Shown here in pieces: positions 1 through 7,799 of a stretch of 21,031 bases of DNA. Position 1 is the stretch's first letter; the number at the start of each line of letters is the position of its first letter. The position numbers and the translations under genes are program-made. Under the pieces are notes generated by a model, which saw only the letters and a list, made by a program, of their open reading frames with translations, was not told the DNA's origin and searched no databases. The stretch is taken from positions 1 through 21,031 of the forward strand of contig CANODN010000008.1 of the NCBI GenBank assembly GCA_947564765.1, in the 5' to 3' direction. This DNA is from an uncultured Roseburia sp. (GTDB lineage Bacteria > Bacillota > Clostridia > Lachnospirales > Lachnospiraceae).

Positions 1-30
1 AGCTCCATCAAATCAAGCGTATGCTGAAAA

Positions 31-840
31 ATGAGATACGGCAGATGTGAAAAAATGATCGGAAAACAGTTTTTTGTAACCTGTTCTCAGAACTGTTCCC
101 AGACCTTTACCTTCCGTTTTACAGACCAGCAGACCTCCGGCATTACACTAAACGGCGACAGCCTGTCCGTTGAAATCGGTATAAAGGACACTGCCATTAA
201 TGCGGGCTCCGATATCGTCACAAAAATTTATGATCTGATCGTCAGCAAACAGGCTGACTTTATCAACACACTGCAGAATACCCGTCCGAACTGGACCAAT
301 CATTACAATGATACCATTATCGGTCACGCCAATGCGGTAGCTGCAAACGGCGCTAATATTACATTTTATTCCATCTTCGATGGTCCGCCCTATGCACCGG
401 GTATGGGAGAAGTTCGCGCCACCGATCTTCTTCAGACAGAGGAAACTTTCCTCCTTCAGGTCAACGACAACCCTTACCAGGAAATTGCCTTAAATTTAAA
501 GACTATCAATACCGCAACCCTCGGCCTTGGCTCTTTGGATGTGACGTCCTTTGAAAAGGCAGGAAAGACCATCGATTCTATTCATCTTGCCATCGAAAAC
601 CTTTCCTCTTACCGTTCTTATCTGGGAGCTATGCAGAACCGTCTTGAGAAAACTATGTCCAACGTAGATAACGCCTCAGAAAACATTCAACGCTCCGAAA
701 GCCTTTTAAGGGATGCAGATCTGGCAGATGAAACGGTTCATTTTTCCAGAAATAAAATTCTTGAACAATTCGGGCAGGCAATGCTTGCACATACCAATCA
801 GAATTCAGACCGTGTTTTACATTTATTAGAAAGCATTTGA
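31..840 (+). CDS. Flagellin, C-terminal part; gene probably disrupted upstream
   Basis: The last ~140 residues are typical flagellin: ATDLLQTEE (about 130-138), then the C-terminal D1/D0 helices with YLGAMQNRLE, a DNASENIQRSES-like stretch, DADLADE, and ILEQFGQAMLA before the end. Flagellin is the secreted subunit of the flagellar filament, and these helices pack the filament core. Residues ~10-125 resemble the cysteine-containing insert of Lachnospiraceae flagellins (TCSQNCSQTFTF). The N-terminal D0/D1 helix every flagellin needs is missing. The same frame is open back to base 1 except for a TGA at 25-27, and no ribosome binding site precedes the ATG codons at 31 or 55. The gene therefore looks interrupted by a nonsense change or frameshift, with its start beyond the window. 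A sequencing error is the alternative. Product identity is secure; intactness is not. Confidence 0.8.
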   Translation: MRYGRCEKMIGKQFFVTCSQNCSQTFTFRFTDQQTSGITLNGDSLSVEIGIKDTAINAGSDIVTKIYDLIVSKQADFINTLQNTRPNWTNHYNDTIIGHANAVAANGANITFYSIFDGPPYAPGMGEVRATDLLQTEETFLLQVNDNPYQEIALNLKTINTATLGLGSLDVTSFEKAGKTIDSIHLAIENLSSYRSYLGAMQNRLEKTMSNVDNASENIQRSESLLRDADLADETVHFSRNKILEQFGQAMLAHTNQNSDRVLHLLESI

Positions 841-842
841 TG

Positions 843-875
843 AAGAAGCTGCCAGGAAACTGACAGCTTCTTTTT
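843..875 (+). terminator. Intrinsic terminator of the flagellin gene
   Basis: Arms AGAAGCTG (844-851) and CAGCTTCT (864-871) pair. A smaller CAG/CTG stem with a GAAA loop sits inside, and five T follow at 871-875. It starts three bases after the flagellin stop. The T run overlaps the stop codon of the convergent metallophosphoesterase gene. On the minus strand the same hairpin is followed by the weaker TTCTTCATC, so it may stop both transcripts but favours the plus strand. Confidence 0.8.
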
Positions 876-1668
876 ATCCAATCGGGATTTCTCCCTCTAA
901 AACCTCCCTCTGCACATAAAGCGTTCCGTCTTGTCTTGTTCCCATAAACCACTTTACCAGATTCATGTTCATATGTTCAATTTCTACCACTGTAATTCCC
1001 CAGGGATGAACACAGCTTCCGGCATTGACATATAATTCGTGCTCTACCAGATGCGGTCTGTGAGAATGTCCTGCCACAAGATACACATTCTTTTTTTCTG
1101 CCGACTCCAACATACACCTTTCGTATTTATGTACTTTCCGGTAATTTCGGGCTGCACTTGTAGGATCATTTACTCCGAACAGCTCTAAGGGTTTCCACAC
1201 ATACCGCACCAGAAAACGGGAAATTTTCCAACAGACGGAATTAAAAAAATCCGCCTGATGCCCATGGATCATACACAAATCCCGACCGCCCTCCCGGTTT
1301 TTTAAAGTAATACTCTCCGGCAGCTCCTTTTTCAATTCCATATCATGATTCCCGTATATCTTGCCAAACCGGTTTCGTTTTTTAAAACATTCCAGCTTCT
1401 GATACACACTGCTATGAGAATCCTGTATTCGTTTCAGACAGCGGTTTTCCCAAAGCTCCTCTCCATCGCCCAGTTCCAGATAATAAAACCCTTCGCTGTA
1501 ATAATGCTCTAATGCCGCAAAATATAAATGCTGGTTCCGAAGAAAGTTATCCGACATATTTCCACATCCCCTGTGGCAGTCTGAAAATACGGCATATCGG
1601 CTGTATCTGTTCAGGGGCAAAACAATTCCGTTGGAAAGCGCCTTCTCAATTCTTGTTTCACAGCTCAT
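874..1668 (-). CDS. Metallophosphoesterase (calcineurin-like, LpxH-like)
   Basis: This is a calcineurin-like phosphoesterase of 264 residues. The metal ligands appear in the usual order: FSDCHRG (D30, H32), LGDGEELW (D68), YGNHD (N107, H108), HGHQ (H135, H137) and AGHSHRP (H201, H203). A hydrophobic/basic stretch (about 145-165) between the fourth and fifth motifs recalls membrane-associating segments of LpxH-type enzymes. The substrate cannot be read from the sequence; a lipid A role is unlikely in a Gram-positive. The open frame extends to an ATG at 1728, but that codon has no ribosome binding site and lies well inside the upstream gene. The ATG at 1668 forms an ATGA overlap with the DUF4474 stop codon, so it was chosen. 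Translation is therefore probably coupled to the upstream gene. Confidence 0.88.
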   Translation of the reverse strand: MSCETRIEKALSNGIVLPLNRYSRYAVFSDCHRGCGNMSDNFLRNQHLYFAALEHYYSEGFYYLELGDGEELWENRCLKRIQDSHSSVYQKLECFKKRNRFGKIYGNHDMELKKELPESITLKNREGGRDLCMIHGHQADFFNSVCWKISRFLVRYVWKPLELFGVNDPTSAARNYRKVHKYERCMLESAEKKNVYLVAGHSHRPHLVEHELYVNAGSCVHPWGITVVEIEHMNMNLVKWFMGTRQDGTLYVQREVLEGEIPIG

Positions 1669-2561
1669 TTTTTTATCCGTGCTTTTCTGCCAAAAGAATG
1701 CAGCCGCAGCATGCGGCGGAAACACCATGGTAATTGTTCATATAAGAACAGCATGCGATCCTCTGTCCTGGTAAAAGGCCGGGTTATGATCCGGTAAAGC
1801 CCGCAGTACAACCGGTTGAATCCCTGCACAATGCCTCTGTACATCTTTTCCATACCTTTGTAATGTTTTGTCTTATCCAGTACCACTGTCACCCGGCGCC
1901 CGCGGATACGGTATTTATCCGACAGCTCTGCCTCTCTTAATCCTTTGGCAAACGCCTCCGCCGCTTCACAGTTACAGAATGTAAGACTTGCATACAGAGT
2001 CAAATCTTTTGGCTGCGTAAACAATCCCATACGAAAGGCTGCCAGCCACCAATGGTATCCTTTCAAGGAAAACAGATGCTCCTGCCGCCGTTTCAGACAC
2101 ATTCCGATCAACGGCATTTCCTCATCCGAAACTGCATTGTAATGCACTTTTCTTCTTTGTCTTTTTGGGATGGGGCGGTTGGCATGATATACGCCGACTT
2201 CCGCTCCTGTATTAATCCCATACTGCCCTTTCCAAAATTCAATCAGCCATGTTCTGTTCCTGTAATCAAAATACACCGGAAAGCAATCCATAATCATATT
2301 GAATTTAGATGCAAGATTGTCAAATAATGCCTCATAGCCTTCCTTTCTCTGCCATGCATGTATCTGACTTACAAAAATATCCTGCCCGGGCTCATAGGCA
2401 AATCCAAAGGGAGTTGTCAATTCATTGAGCAGTATCATTTTTTCCCTCTCACTCATCTGTTTCACTTTTCTTTTGCATTTTTCACGACGCCATATCAGCC
2501 ATATCACCAGTAAAACCAGAAGAATCCCGACAGCCCATCCCACTATTTCCAATTGTTTCAT
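1665..2561 (-). CDS. Membrane-anchored DUF4474-family protein
   Basis: The protein has 298 residues and one N-terminal membrane helix (about 7-25, WAVGILLVLLVIWLIW), then a basic segment, so the bulk probably lies in the cytoplasm. The body has hallmarks I associate with DUF4474, a domain of unknown function common in Clostridia: TPFGFAYEPGQDIF, AWQRKEGYE, WLIEFWKGQYGINTGAE and EVGVYHA. No catalytic motif is recognisable. It is rich in Trp, Tyr and Arg in its second half, and the last ~60 residues are strongly basic. The ribosome binding site AAGGA lies eight bases before the ATG. It is the first gene of a two-gene unit and its stop overlaps the phosphoesterase start by four bases, which suggests a shared process. 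Family assignment is fairly confident from memory; function is unknown. Confidence 0.75.
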   Translation of the reverse strand: MKQLEIVGWAVGILLVLLVIWLIWRREKCKRKVKQMSEREKMILLNELTTPFGFAYEPGQDIFVSQIHAWQRKEGYEALFDNLASKFNMIMDCFPVYFDYRNRTWLIEFWKGQYGINTGAEVGVYHANRPIPKRQRRKVHYNAVSDEEMPLIGMCLKRRQEHLFSLKGYHWWLAAFRMGLFTQPKDLTLYASLTFCNCEAAEAFAKGLREAELSDKYRIRGRRVTVVLDKTKHYKGMEKMYRGIVQGFNRLYCGLYRIITRPFTRTEDRMLFLYEQLPWCFRRMLRLHSFGRKARIKK

Positions 2562-2719
2562 ATCATATCCTTTTCTTTTTTACCAGAATATGCACGGCAG
2601 GCGGATTTGTTCAAAATCTTCTTTCCGAATATATGATTTCTTATCTCCGAAAGATACCGGGAATTTCCGCTTAGTGCCAACCGAAGCAAAACAAAAACCT
2701 TGATCGCCGTCATGTAATA

Positions 2720-2748
2720 CAGAAAACCTACCACTGGTAGCTTTTCTG
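2720..2748. repeat. 29-bp near-perfect palindrome upstream of the DUF4474 gene
   Basis: Arms 2720-2733 and 2735-2748 are inverted copies with one mismatch in 14 pairs, around a single central C. It lies in the 302-bp gap between the permease stop (2864) and the DUF4474 start (2561). No T run follows on either strand, so it does not look like a terminator. It could be a dyad operator or a structured RNA leader. Two weak minus-strand sigma-A candidates lie downstream: TTGGCA (2680-2675) with TATCTT (2656-2651), and TTGAAC (2614-2609) with TATTCT (2590-2585), each with 18-bp spacing. Nothing else was recognised in this gap besides the permease terminator. Confidence 0.6.
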
Positions 2749-2760
2749 CATACTAAAGCA

Positions 2761-2800
2761 TAAAAAACAGCAGCCCCTGGAATCGTTCCAGACAACTGCC
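2761..2800 (-). terminator. Intrinsic terminator of the nlpC-map-apt-permease operon
   Basis: Read on the minus strand, an inner stem CTGGAA/TTCCAG (2791-2786 with 2782-2777) sits within an outer stem GCAG/CTGC (2799-2796 with 2773-2770). Six T follow (2767-2762). It lies about 65 bases after the stop codon of the permease, the last gene of the operon. Confidence 0.8.
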
Positions 2801-2863
2801 GTTTTATTTGTATATTCTGTTTCTCTTTGGCACTCTTTCTCAACATGCCCCATAACAGTATTT

Positions 2864-4231
2864 TTACAGGAAAATATATTTGCAGACAAACAGCACTGCC
2901 AATACATACATCAGCGGAGTGATTTTCTTTGCTTTTCCGCAAACAACATTAATTATCACATAAGAAATAACGCCGATTGCAATTCCTTCGGAAATGCTGT
3001 ATACCATCGGCATAGCCAGCATACAAAGATATGCCGGAACCGCTTCTGCAGCATCTTCGAAGTTTACATTTAAAATTGCCGATACCATTAAAAATCCTAC
3101 AAAGATCAATGCCGGAGCTGTTGCAAATCCCGGAATTGCCGTAAAGATCGGTGCAAAGAAAATTGCCAGCAGGAACAAAAATCCGGTAACAACAGATGCA
3201 AGACCTGTTCTTGCGCCTTCTCCTACGCCTGCAGAGCTCTCTACGAATGTAGTCGTTGTAGAAGTTCCGAAAATTGCTCCCACGGAGGTTGCAATCGCAT
3301 CTGCCAGAAGAGCCGGTTTGATTCTCGGAAGCTTTTCGTCTTTATCCAGCATACCTGCCTTGGAAGATACGCCGATCAAGGTTCCGATGGTATCAAACAT
3401 ATCTACAAACAGGAAGGATAACAAAACTACGATAAAGTTGAAAATTCCAACACCGGAAAAATCTGCTTTAAAGCACTGTCCGAAGGTTTTGCCGATTGCA
3501 GAAAAATCTGTCATTGCCATAGACGGATACAGAGAATAAAATCCATTCTCCACGTCAATCGTATAAATACCGGTTGCCTGGGCAAGCATACCCAATACCC
3601 ATGTTGCAACAATACCGATTAAAATGGAACCCTTTACTCCTTTGATATATAAAATTGCTGTAATAAAAAGTCCGATCAAAGCAAGTACGGCACAGATTCC
3701 CTGTGTATGCCAGTTTCCTGCAAAATCCACATAGGAAACAAGTGTAGAATCATTTGCTACTACAATATGCGCTCCCTGCAGTCCGATAAATGCGATAAAC
3801 AAACCGATACCTGCGCTGACGCCTTTCTTAAGCGTACTGGGAATCGCATCAAAAATTGCTTCCCTTACATTGGTAAGAGATAACACGATAAAAATCAAGC
3901 CTTCCACAAATACTGCCATCAGGGCTACCTGCCAGGAATATCCCATAGCCCCGCAGACGGTAAAGGAAAAATAGGCATTCAATCCCATACCCGGCGCCAG
4001 TGCAAACGGATAATTTGCAAGCAGAGCCATAGCCAGCGTTCCCACAAAGGAAGCCAGACAGGTTGCAATCAATACCGCCGTCGCATCCATATTGGAACCA
4101 AATTCATTGGAAAGCAGACTCGGATTTACTGCAAGAATATACGCCATTGTCATAAATGTCGTGATTCCGGCAACTACTTCTGTCCTCACGGTTGTGTGGT
4201 TCTCATTCAATTTAAAATACTTTTCTAACAT
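2864..4231 (-). CDS. NCS2/AzgA-family purine permease (guanine/hypoxanthine type)
   Basis: This is a polytopic membrane transporter of 455 residues, the usual length for the AzgA-like branch of the NCS2 family, which includes PbuG and PbuO. The N-terminus (FKLNENHTTVRTEVVAGITTF, then MTMAYILAVNP) is the hallmark of that branch, followed by ALAPGMGLNAYFSF, VSAGIGLFIAFIGLQ and GTSTTTTFVESSAGVGEGARTG, the last being the conserved substrate-site region. It should import a purine base by proton symport; guanine/hypoxanthine is most likely, but adenine or xanthine cannot be excluded. It lies 18 bases downstream of apt, with a clear AAGGGAG ribosome binding site. This fits salvage: import followed by ribosylation. 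No purine riboswitch was seen; expression seems to follow the operon promoter at 7699-7727. Confidence 0.92.
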   Translation of the reverse strand: MLEKYFKLNENHTTVRTEVVAGITTFMTMAYILAVNPSLLSNEFGSNMDATAVLIATCLASFVGTLAMALLANYPFALAPGMGLNAYFSFTVCGAMGYSWQVALMAVFVEGLIFIVLSLTNVREAIFDAIPSTLKKGVSAGIGLFIAFIGLQGAHIVVANDSTLVSYVDFAGNWHTQGICAVLALIGLFITAILYIKGVKGSILIGIVATWVLGMLAQATGIYTIDVENGFYSLYPSMAMTDFSAIGKTFGQCFKADFSGVGIFNFIVVLLSFLFVDMFDTIGTLIGVSSKAGMLDKDEKLPRIKPALLADAIATSVGAIFGTSTTTTFVESSAGVGEGARTGLASVVTGFLFLLAIFFAPIFTAIPGFATAPALIFVGFLMVSAILNVNFEDAAEAVPAYLCMLAMPMVYSISEGIAIGVISYVIINVVCGKAKKITPLMYVLAVLFVCKYIFL

Positions 4232-4249
4232 AAATTTTCTCCCTTATTT

Positions 4250-4774
4250 TTAATTTCCCTCATATGTAATGACCGATGCCACATCATAATTTTTCAGCTT
4301 GTCTCTGCCTTTTAATCCGGCAAGCTCCATTAAGAAAACAATCTTAACAACCTCGCCGCCCAACTCTTCGATCAGTTTGATACAGGCTTCTACCGTGCCT
4401 CCTGTAGCAATCAGATCATCCACAAGTATCGCTTTCTGACCGGGCAAAATGGAATCCTTGTGTATTTCTATCTCTGCACTTCCGTATTCCAAATCATACT
4501 TCGCCGCTATGGTTTCACAGGGAAGCTTGCCCTTTTTGCGAACTGGAACAAATGGTTTTCCCAGAGCATAGGCAATCGGTACTCCGAAAATAAATCCTCT
4601 GGATTCCGTTCCCACAACCACATCAAAATCTATACCGTCAAGCAGCCCGATCATGGAATCAATTGCCAGCTTCAAGCCTTCTGCATCCTGCAGAACCGTC
4701 GTGACATCCCGGAAAATAATTCCCTTTTCCGGAAAATCAGGAATGTTCCGTACATATTCTTCTATCTTTTTCAT
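4250..4774 (-). CDS. apt: Adenine phosphoribosyltransferase
   Basis: This enzyme converts adenine plus PRPP to AMP and pyrophosphate in the cytoplasm (purine salvage). The protein is a near full-length match to the family from memory: KKIEEYVRNIPDFPEKGI at the N-terminus, FRDVTTVLQDAEGL, the GTESRGFIFG loop, RKKGKLP, and the PRPP-binding motif VDDLIATGGT (about 118-127). Length is 174 residues from the ATG at 4774. An in-frame GTG at 4783 would add three residues. AAGGGGG lies eight bases before the ATG, which also matches the usual Firmicutes N-terminus, so the ATG is preferred. The gene is fourth in the operon, between map and the purine permease. Confidence 0.96.
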   Translation of the reverse strand: MKKIEEYVRNIPDFPEKGIIFRDVTTVLQDAEGLKLAIDSMIGLLDGIDFDVVVGTESRGFIFGVPIAYALGKPFVPVRKKGKLPCETIAAKYDLEYGSAEIEIHKDSILPGQKAILVDDLIATGGTVEACIKLIEELGGEVVKIVFLMELAGLKGRDKLKNYDVASVITYEGN

Positions 4775-4794
4775 CCTTTGCACCCCCTTTCTTC

Positions 4795-5670
4795 CTAATA
4801 TGATATGATTTCATATCCGTCGTCTGTCACCAGGACCTGAACCTCCCACTGTGCAGACGGTTTGCCGTCTTCCGTATATGCTGTCCATCCATTGGTATCA
4901 TCTATATAAATTTCTACACGGCCCATATTGATCATCGGTTCTATGGTAAATATCATACCGGGAACCATTAGCATTTCCGTTCCCCGCTTACTGTTATAAC
5001 TTACCCAGGGATCTTCGTGAAATTCCAGCCCAACGCCATGTCCGCCGATTTCCCGCACCACGGTATATCCGTTGGCATATGCATAATCGTGAATGGCCTG
5101 TCCCATATCTCCAAGGAAACCCCATGGCTTCACTTCCTTCAATCCCACATCGATGCACTCTTTTGCTACTTTTACCAGCCTTTGCTTCTCCGGGCTTACC
5201 TCCCCGATACAAAACATTCTGGAGGAATCGGAGTAATATCCATTTAAAATCGTGGAAATATCTACATTTAAAATGTCTCCGGACTTTAAAATATCCTGTT
5301 CTGACGGAATTCCGTGACACACCTGGTCGTTTACCGACGTGCAGGAGCTTTTCGGAAATCCCTGATAGTTAAGGGTTGCCGGAATGCCTCCCATGCGGGT
5401 AGTCTTCTCATATACCATCCGGTCAATTTCTTCTGTACTCATCCCTTCGCGGATATGCTCCGCTATATAATCCAATACTGCGATATTGATTTTTGCACTC
5501 TCTTTGATTCCTGCAATCTGTTCTGCATTCTTGATCATATCATGATCGGGAACAATATGCCCCTGCTCCCGAATTCTTTCGATTTTTTCGTCGAATGCCT
5601 GGTGGCAGGTCTTATATTTTCTGCCGCTTTTACACCAGCAGGGATCGTTTCTTCCTATTTTCTGTGACAT
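4795..5670 (-). CDS. map: Type I methionine aminopeptidase with N-terminal SEC-C zinc motif
   Basis: Removes the initiator methionine from nascent proteins. The 291-residue protein begins with a SEC-C motif (GRNDPCWCKSGRKYKTCH, residues 6-23; C11, C13, C22, H23), a zinc-binding element in SecA tails and in a subset of clostridial methionine aminopeptidases, where it may help ribosome association. The pita-bread catalytic domain has the expected metal ligands D137 (NVDIST), D148 (YYSDSS), H211 (GGHGVG), E244 (FTIEPM) and E275 (AQWEVQVLVT), and substrate-site H119 (VCHGIPS). Its ribosome binding site (AAGGG, five bases before ATG) lies in the 17-base gap after the upstream gene. It is third in the operon. 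Confidence 0.96.
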   Translation of the reverse strand: MSQKIGRNDPCWCKSGRKYKTCHQAFDEKIERIREQGHIVPDHDMIKNAEQIAGIKESAKINIAVLDYIAEHIREGMSTEEIDRMVYEKTTRMGGIPATLNYQGFPKSSCTSVNDQVCHGIPSEQDILKSGDILNVDISTILNGYYSDSSRMFCIGEVSPEKQRLVKVAKECIDVGLKEVKPWGFLGDMGQAIHDYAYANGYTVVREIGGHGVGLEFHEDPWVSYNSKRGTEMLMVPGMIFTIEPMINMGRVEIYIDDTNGWTAYTEDGKPSAQWEVQVLVTDDGYEIISY

Positions 5671-5687
5671 AACAGCCCTTTCTGTTT

Positions 5688-6356
5688 TTAATTTACTATA
5701 ATTTTACCAAAATTCAACCGTTTCCAGAGTTTTTCATTGATCTCATAGGAATGTTCTTTTAACAATTCCTGATATAAATCCCCATTCACATTATACTCTC
5801 TATAGTCAGCTCCTTTATCGTCTGCGTAGATCTGCTGCATTTTCTGCGCCAGCGCCATATGTTCAAATACCTCCGAAATTTCTTCCAGAGAAACGCCTAA
5901 CCGCTCCTGTCCCGCTTCCTCCAGATCGTTCCAGAAATCCATTTTCTGGTTTTCCATATAAGCAATCTCCTGCCGGTCAAGCTCTGTCCCCGCTTTGCAG
6001 GCCATTTGATAAAAAATTTCATCATGCACTGCCATTTGTATTGCCATATCTCTGGCTTCTACCCTGACAAATTTGCCGTTTGCATGCGCATTCCAGTATT
6101 TTCCTGTCTGCTCCAGGTCATATACCTGCGCCTGTTTCTGGATGGTCATTTCCTGATGTGCCAGGTAAAATGCCAGATCCCGAAACGTATACTCCTGTTC
6201 GTCAATGGTAACTGCCGTATCCTCCAGATGCTCCAGATAAATAATTTTTTCCATTTCCTTTGCACGCTGGGCTACTGCTATTCCAATTACGGCAACCAGC
6301 GCTAACATCAACAGAGAAAACAGATTCTCCTGCCGTTTTGCTTTTCGCTCCTTCAT
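5688..6356 (-). CDS. Membrane-anchored SurA/PrsA-N-like protein lacking a rotamase domain
   Basis: The 222-residue protein has an uncleaved-looking N-terminal membrane helix (about 13-29, LFSLLMLALVAVIGIAV) after a basic tail, so the rest should face outside. The body is mostly helical and charged. A short ITIDEQEYTFRDL-type start, an amide-rich helix pair, ARDMAIQMAVHDEIFYQMA, then GTELDRQEIAYMENQ resembles the N-terminal chaperone region of SurA/PrsA proteins, where a non-native chain is held. No parvulin (rotamase) domain follows. The link is by pattern only and moderately uncertain; it could be a lineage-specific protein. It starts two bases after the NlpC/P60 stop codon with only a weak GAAGAG-type site, suggesting translational coupling to the wall hydrolase it might help fold. 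Confidence 0.55.
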   Translation of the reverse strand: MKERKAKRQENLFSLLMLALVAVIGIAVAQRAKEMEKIIYLEHLEDTAVTIDEQEYTFRDLAFYLAHQEMTIQKQAQVYDLEQTGKYWNAHANGKFVRVEARDMAIQMAVHDEIFYQMACKAGTELDRQEIAYMENQKMDFWNDLEEAGQERLGVSLEEISEVFEHMALAQKMQQIYADDKGADYREYNVNGDLYQELLKEHSYEINEKLWKRLNFGKIIVN

Positions 6357-6358
6357 AT

Positions 6359-7615
6359 CTATAATACTCTTCGCACAGCCACAATGGTACGATAGGTTGC
6401 CGAGCTTGTAGTAATACCTACCGCCGTACTCTGGGCATGTACAATCCTGCCGCCGCCCATATAAATCGCAACGTGTCCCGAATAACAGATCAAATCTCCC
6501 GGCTGCGCATTGGCATAACTGACTGCCTTTCCGCAGCTCTGCAGCGCCGCAGAGCTATGGGGTAAACTGATACCGAAATGGGCAAACACACTCATAACGA
6601 ATCCGGAACAGTCCGCTCCGTTTGTCAGGCTTGTTCCTCCCCAGACATAGGGATTTCCCACAAACTGACAGGCATAGGAAACAACGCTGCTGCCGCTGAC
6701 ATTGGTAGAATATCCGGGATTGGAACCGCCGCCGGAAGTATCTGTGCCCCCCGAACCGGAATCCGAACTTCCGCTTCCGGAAGAGCCGCCGGAACCTGTA
6801 TCGGAACCGCCGCCGGTATTTCCTGTATTCCCTTTGCTGCTGTTTGCCTTCGCAGCCGCTTTAGCTGCTGCTTCCGCTTCTTTCTGCTTGCGTTCTTCCT
6901 CTTTGATAATCTGATTCTGTGCGGCAATCGTAGATTTAAATTCATTTGCCGCCGCCTGTGCCGTAGCCAGCTGATTGTCATAATTGCCCATTTGTGACCG
7001 TTTCTGGGCCAGGACATTTTCCAGAGAGCTCTGCTGCAGTGCATACTCTTCCTGCATCGCTTCCAGCTCGGCCTTCTCAGTCTCTACCGTGGATTTCAGC
7101 TCTGCTACCTGCTGTACGGTAGTCTGGTACTGTGTCAGCAGATTTCTGTCATATTCATAAATATCCGAAACGTACTCCACACGGTTTAAAAAGTCCGACA
7201 TATCCACCGAGCCAAGCAGCGCTTCAATCATCGCTGTATCGCCCCGCTCATACATGAACTGAATCCTCTTTTTCATGGAAGCATACTGGCTTTTTTCTGT
7301 CTCCTCTGCCTGCGCAAGATCTGCTGTCACCTGCTCTAGCTGTGCATTCTTATCGTTCAACTCATCCTCCAGTATGCCGATGTTTACCAGAAGATTGAAA
7401 AGCTCCGCATCCTTTTCATCGATTTCACTCTGCAGTGCAGACTGCTGACGCTCCAGCTCTTCGATTTTCTTATTCGCTGCATTTAAATCTTCTTCCGCTT
7501 TTTGCTTTGTATTTTTTGCTTTATTGATTGTGCTGGCATCTGCCTGCATATGGGTAAATGCCAAAGCGGATGCTAATATCAATGCTAAAATATGTATTTT
7601 TTTCTTTTTAATCAC
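6359..7615 (-). CDS. Secreted coiled-coil NlpC/P60 peptidoglycan hydrolase
   Basis: This is a putative D,L-endopeptidase cutting peptide stems of peptidoglycan, 418 residues. It has a signal peptide (about 1-28, KKKK then a hydrophobic core, cut near ADA), a long coiled coil (about 30-255, PcsB/CwlO type), a Gly/Ser/Thr linker (about 258-304), and an NlpC/P60 domain (about 306-418). The catalytic residues are C336 (GADCSGF), H381 (SGHVAIYMG) and a polar third position at H393 (IVHAQS). Coiled-coil hydrolases of this plan are usually held inactive by the coil and switched on by FtsEX. The start is GTG at 7615, six bases after GGAGG (7626-7622). First gene of the operon ending at 2864. Confidence 0.93.
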   Translation of the reverse strand: MIKKKKIHILALILASALAFTHMQADASTINKAKNTKQKAEEDLNAANKKIEELERQQSALQSEIDEKDAELFNLLVNIGILEDELNDKNAQLEQVTADLAQAEETEKSQYASMKKRIQFMYERGDTAMIEALLGSVDMSDFLNRVEYVSDIYEYDRNLLTQYQTTVQQVAELKSTVETEKAELEAMQEEYALQQSSLENVLAQKRSQMGNYDNQLATAQAAANEFKSTIAAQNQIIKEEERKQKEAEAAAKAAAKANSSKGNTGNTGGGSDTGSGGSSGSGSSDSGSGGTDTSGGGSNPGYSTNVSGSSVVSYACQFVGNPYVWGGTSLTNGADCSGFVMSVFAHFGISLPHSSAALQSCGKAVSYANAQPGDLICYSGHVAIYMGGGRIVHAQSTAVGITTSSATYRTIVAVRRVL

Positions 7616-7698
7616 AGGCTACCTCCGATCGTATTTCTTCATTTATTGTCCTGGGATGCTCTCCCGAATTTTCTCTCCTTCATACAAGTATCGGTCTT

Positions 7699-7727
7699 AT
7701 TATAACATTGCAGTTTCAATTCCACAA
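7699..7727 (-). promoter_or_regulatory. Sigma-A promoter of the nlpC-map-apt-permease operon
   Basis: Minus-strand -35 TTGTGG (7727-7722), 17-bp spacer, and a perfect -10 TATAAT (7704-7699) with the extended TGT directly before it. Transcription would start near 7692, giving a ~75-base leader that ends in the strong GGAGG site of the NlpC/P60 gene. No terminator was seen between the transporter stop at 7800 and this promoter, so some readthrough is possible. Confidence 0.8.
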
Positions 7728-7799
7728 GAGACTGGAGAAAGATAACACACGACCGGTAACGATTCCGCCTTCGTCTTCATAGCTGCAAAATCTACCTCT

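Noticed and set aside
1669..1728. 20-residue N-terminal extension of the metallophosphoesterase
   Set aside because: No ribosome binding site at 1728 and a 64-base overlap with the upstream gene; the ATGA junction is the better start.
2580..2942. Minus-strand open frame of 120 codons between the permease and the DUF4474 gene
   Set aside because: It overlaps the 3' end of the permease, runs through the permease's terminator and the 29-bp palindrome, and its product resembles no family.
6707..6842. Gly/Ser/Thr-coding low-complexity stretch considered as a tandem repeat locus
   Set aside because: It is an irregular flexible linker of the NlpC/P60 protein with no fixed repeat unit.
7616..7799. 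A purine riboswitch or other known leader RNA ahead of the operon that includes apt and the purine permease
   Set aside because: The leader is short, and no purine-aptamer-like three-helix arrangement was seen; only a promoter and ribosome binding site are visible.
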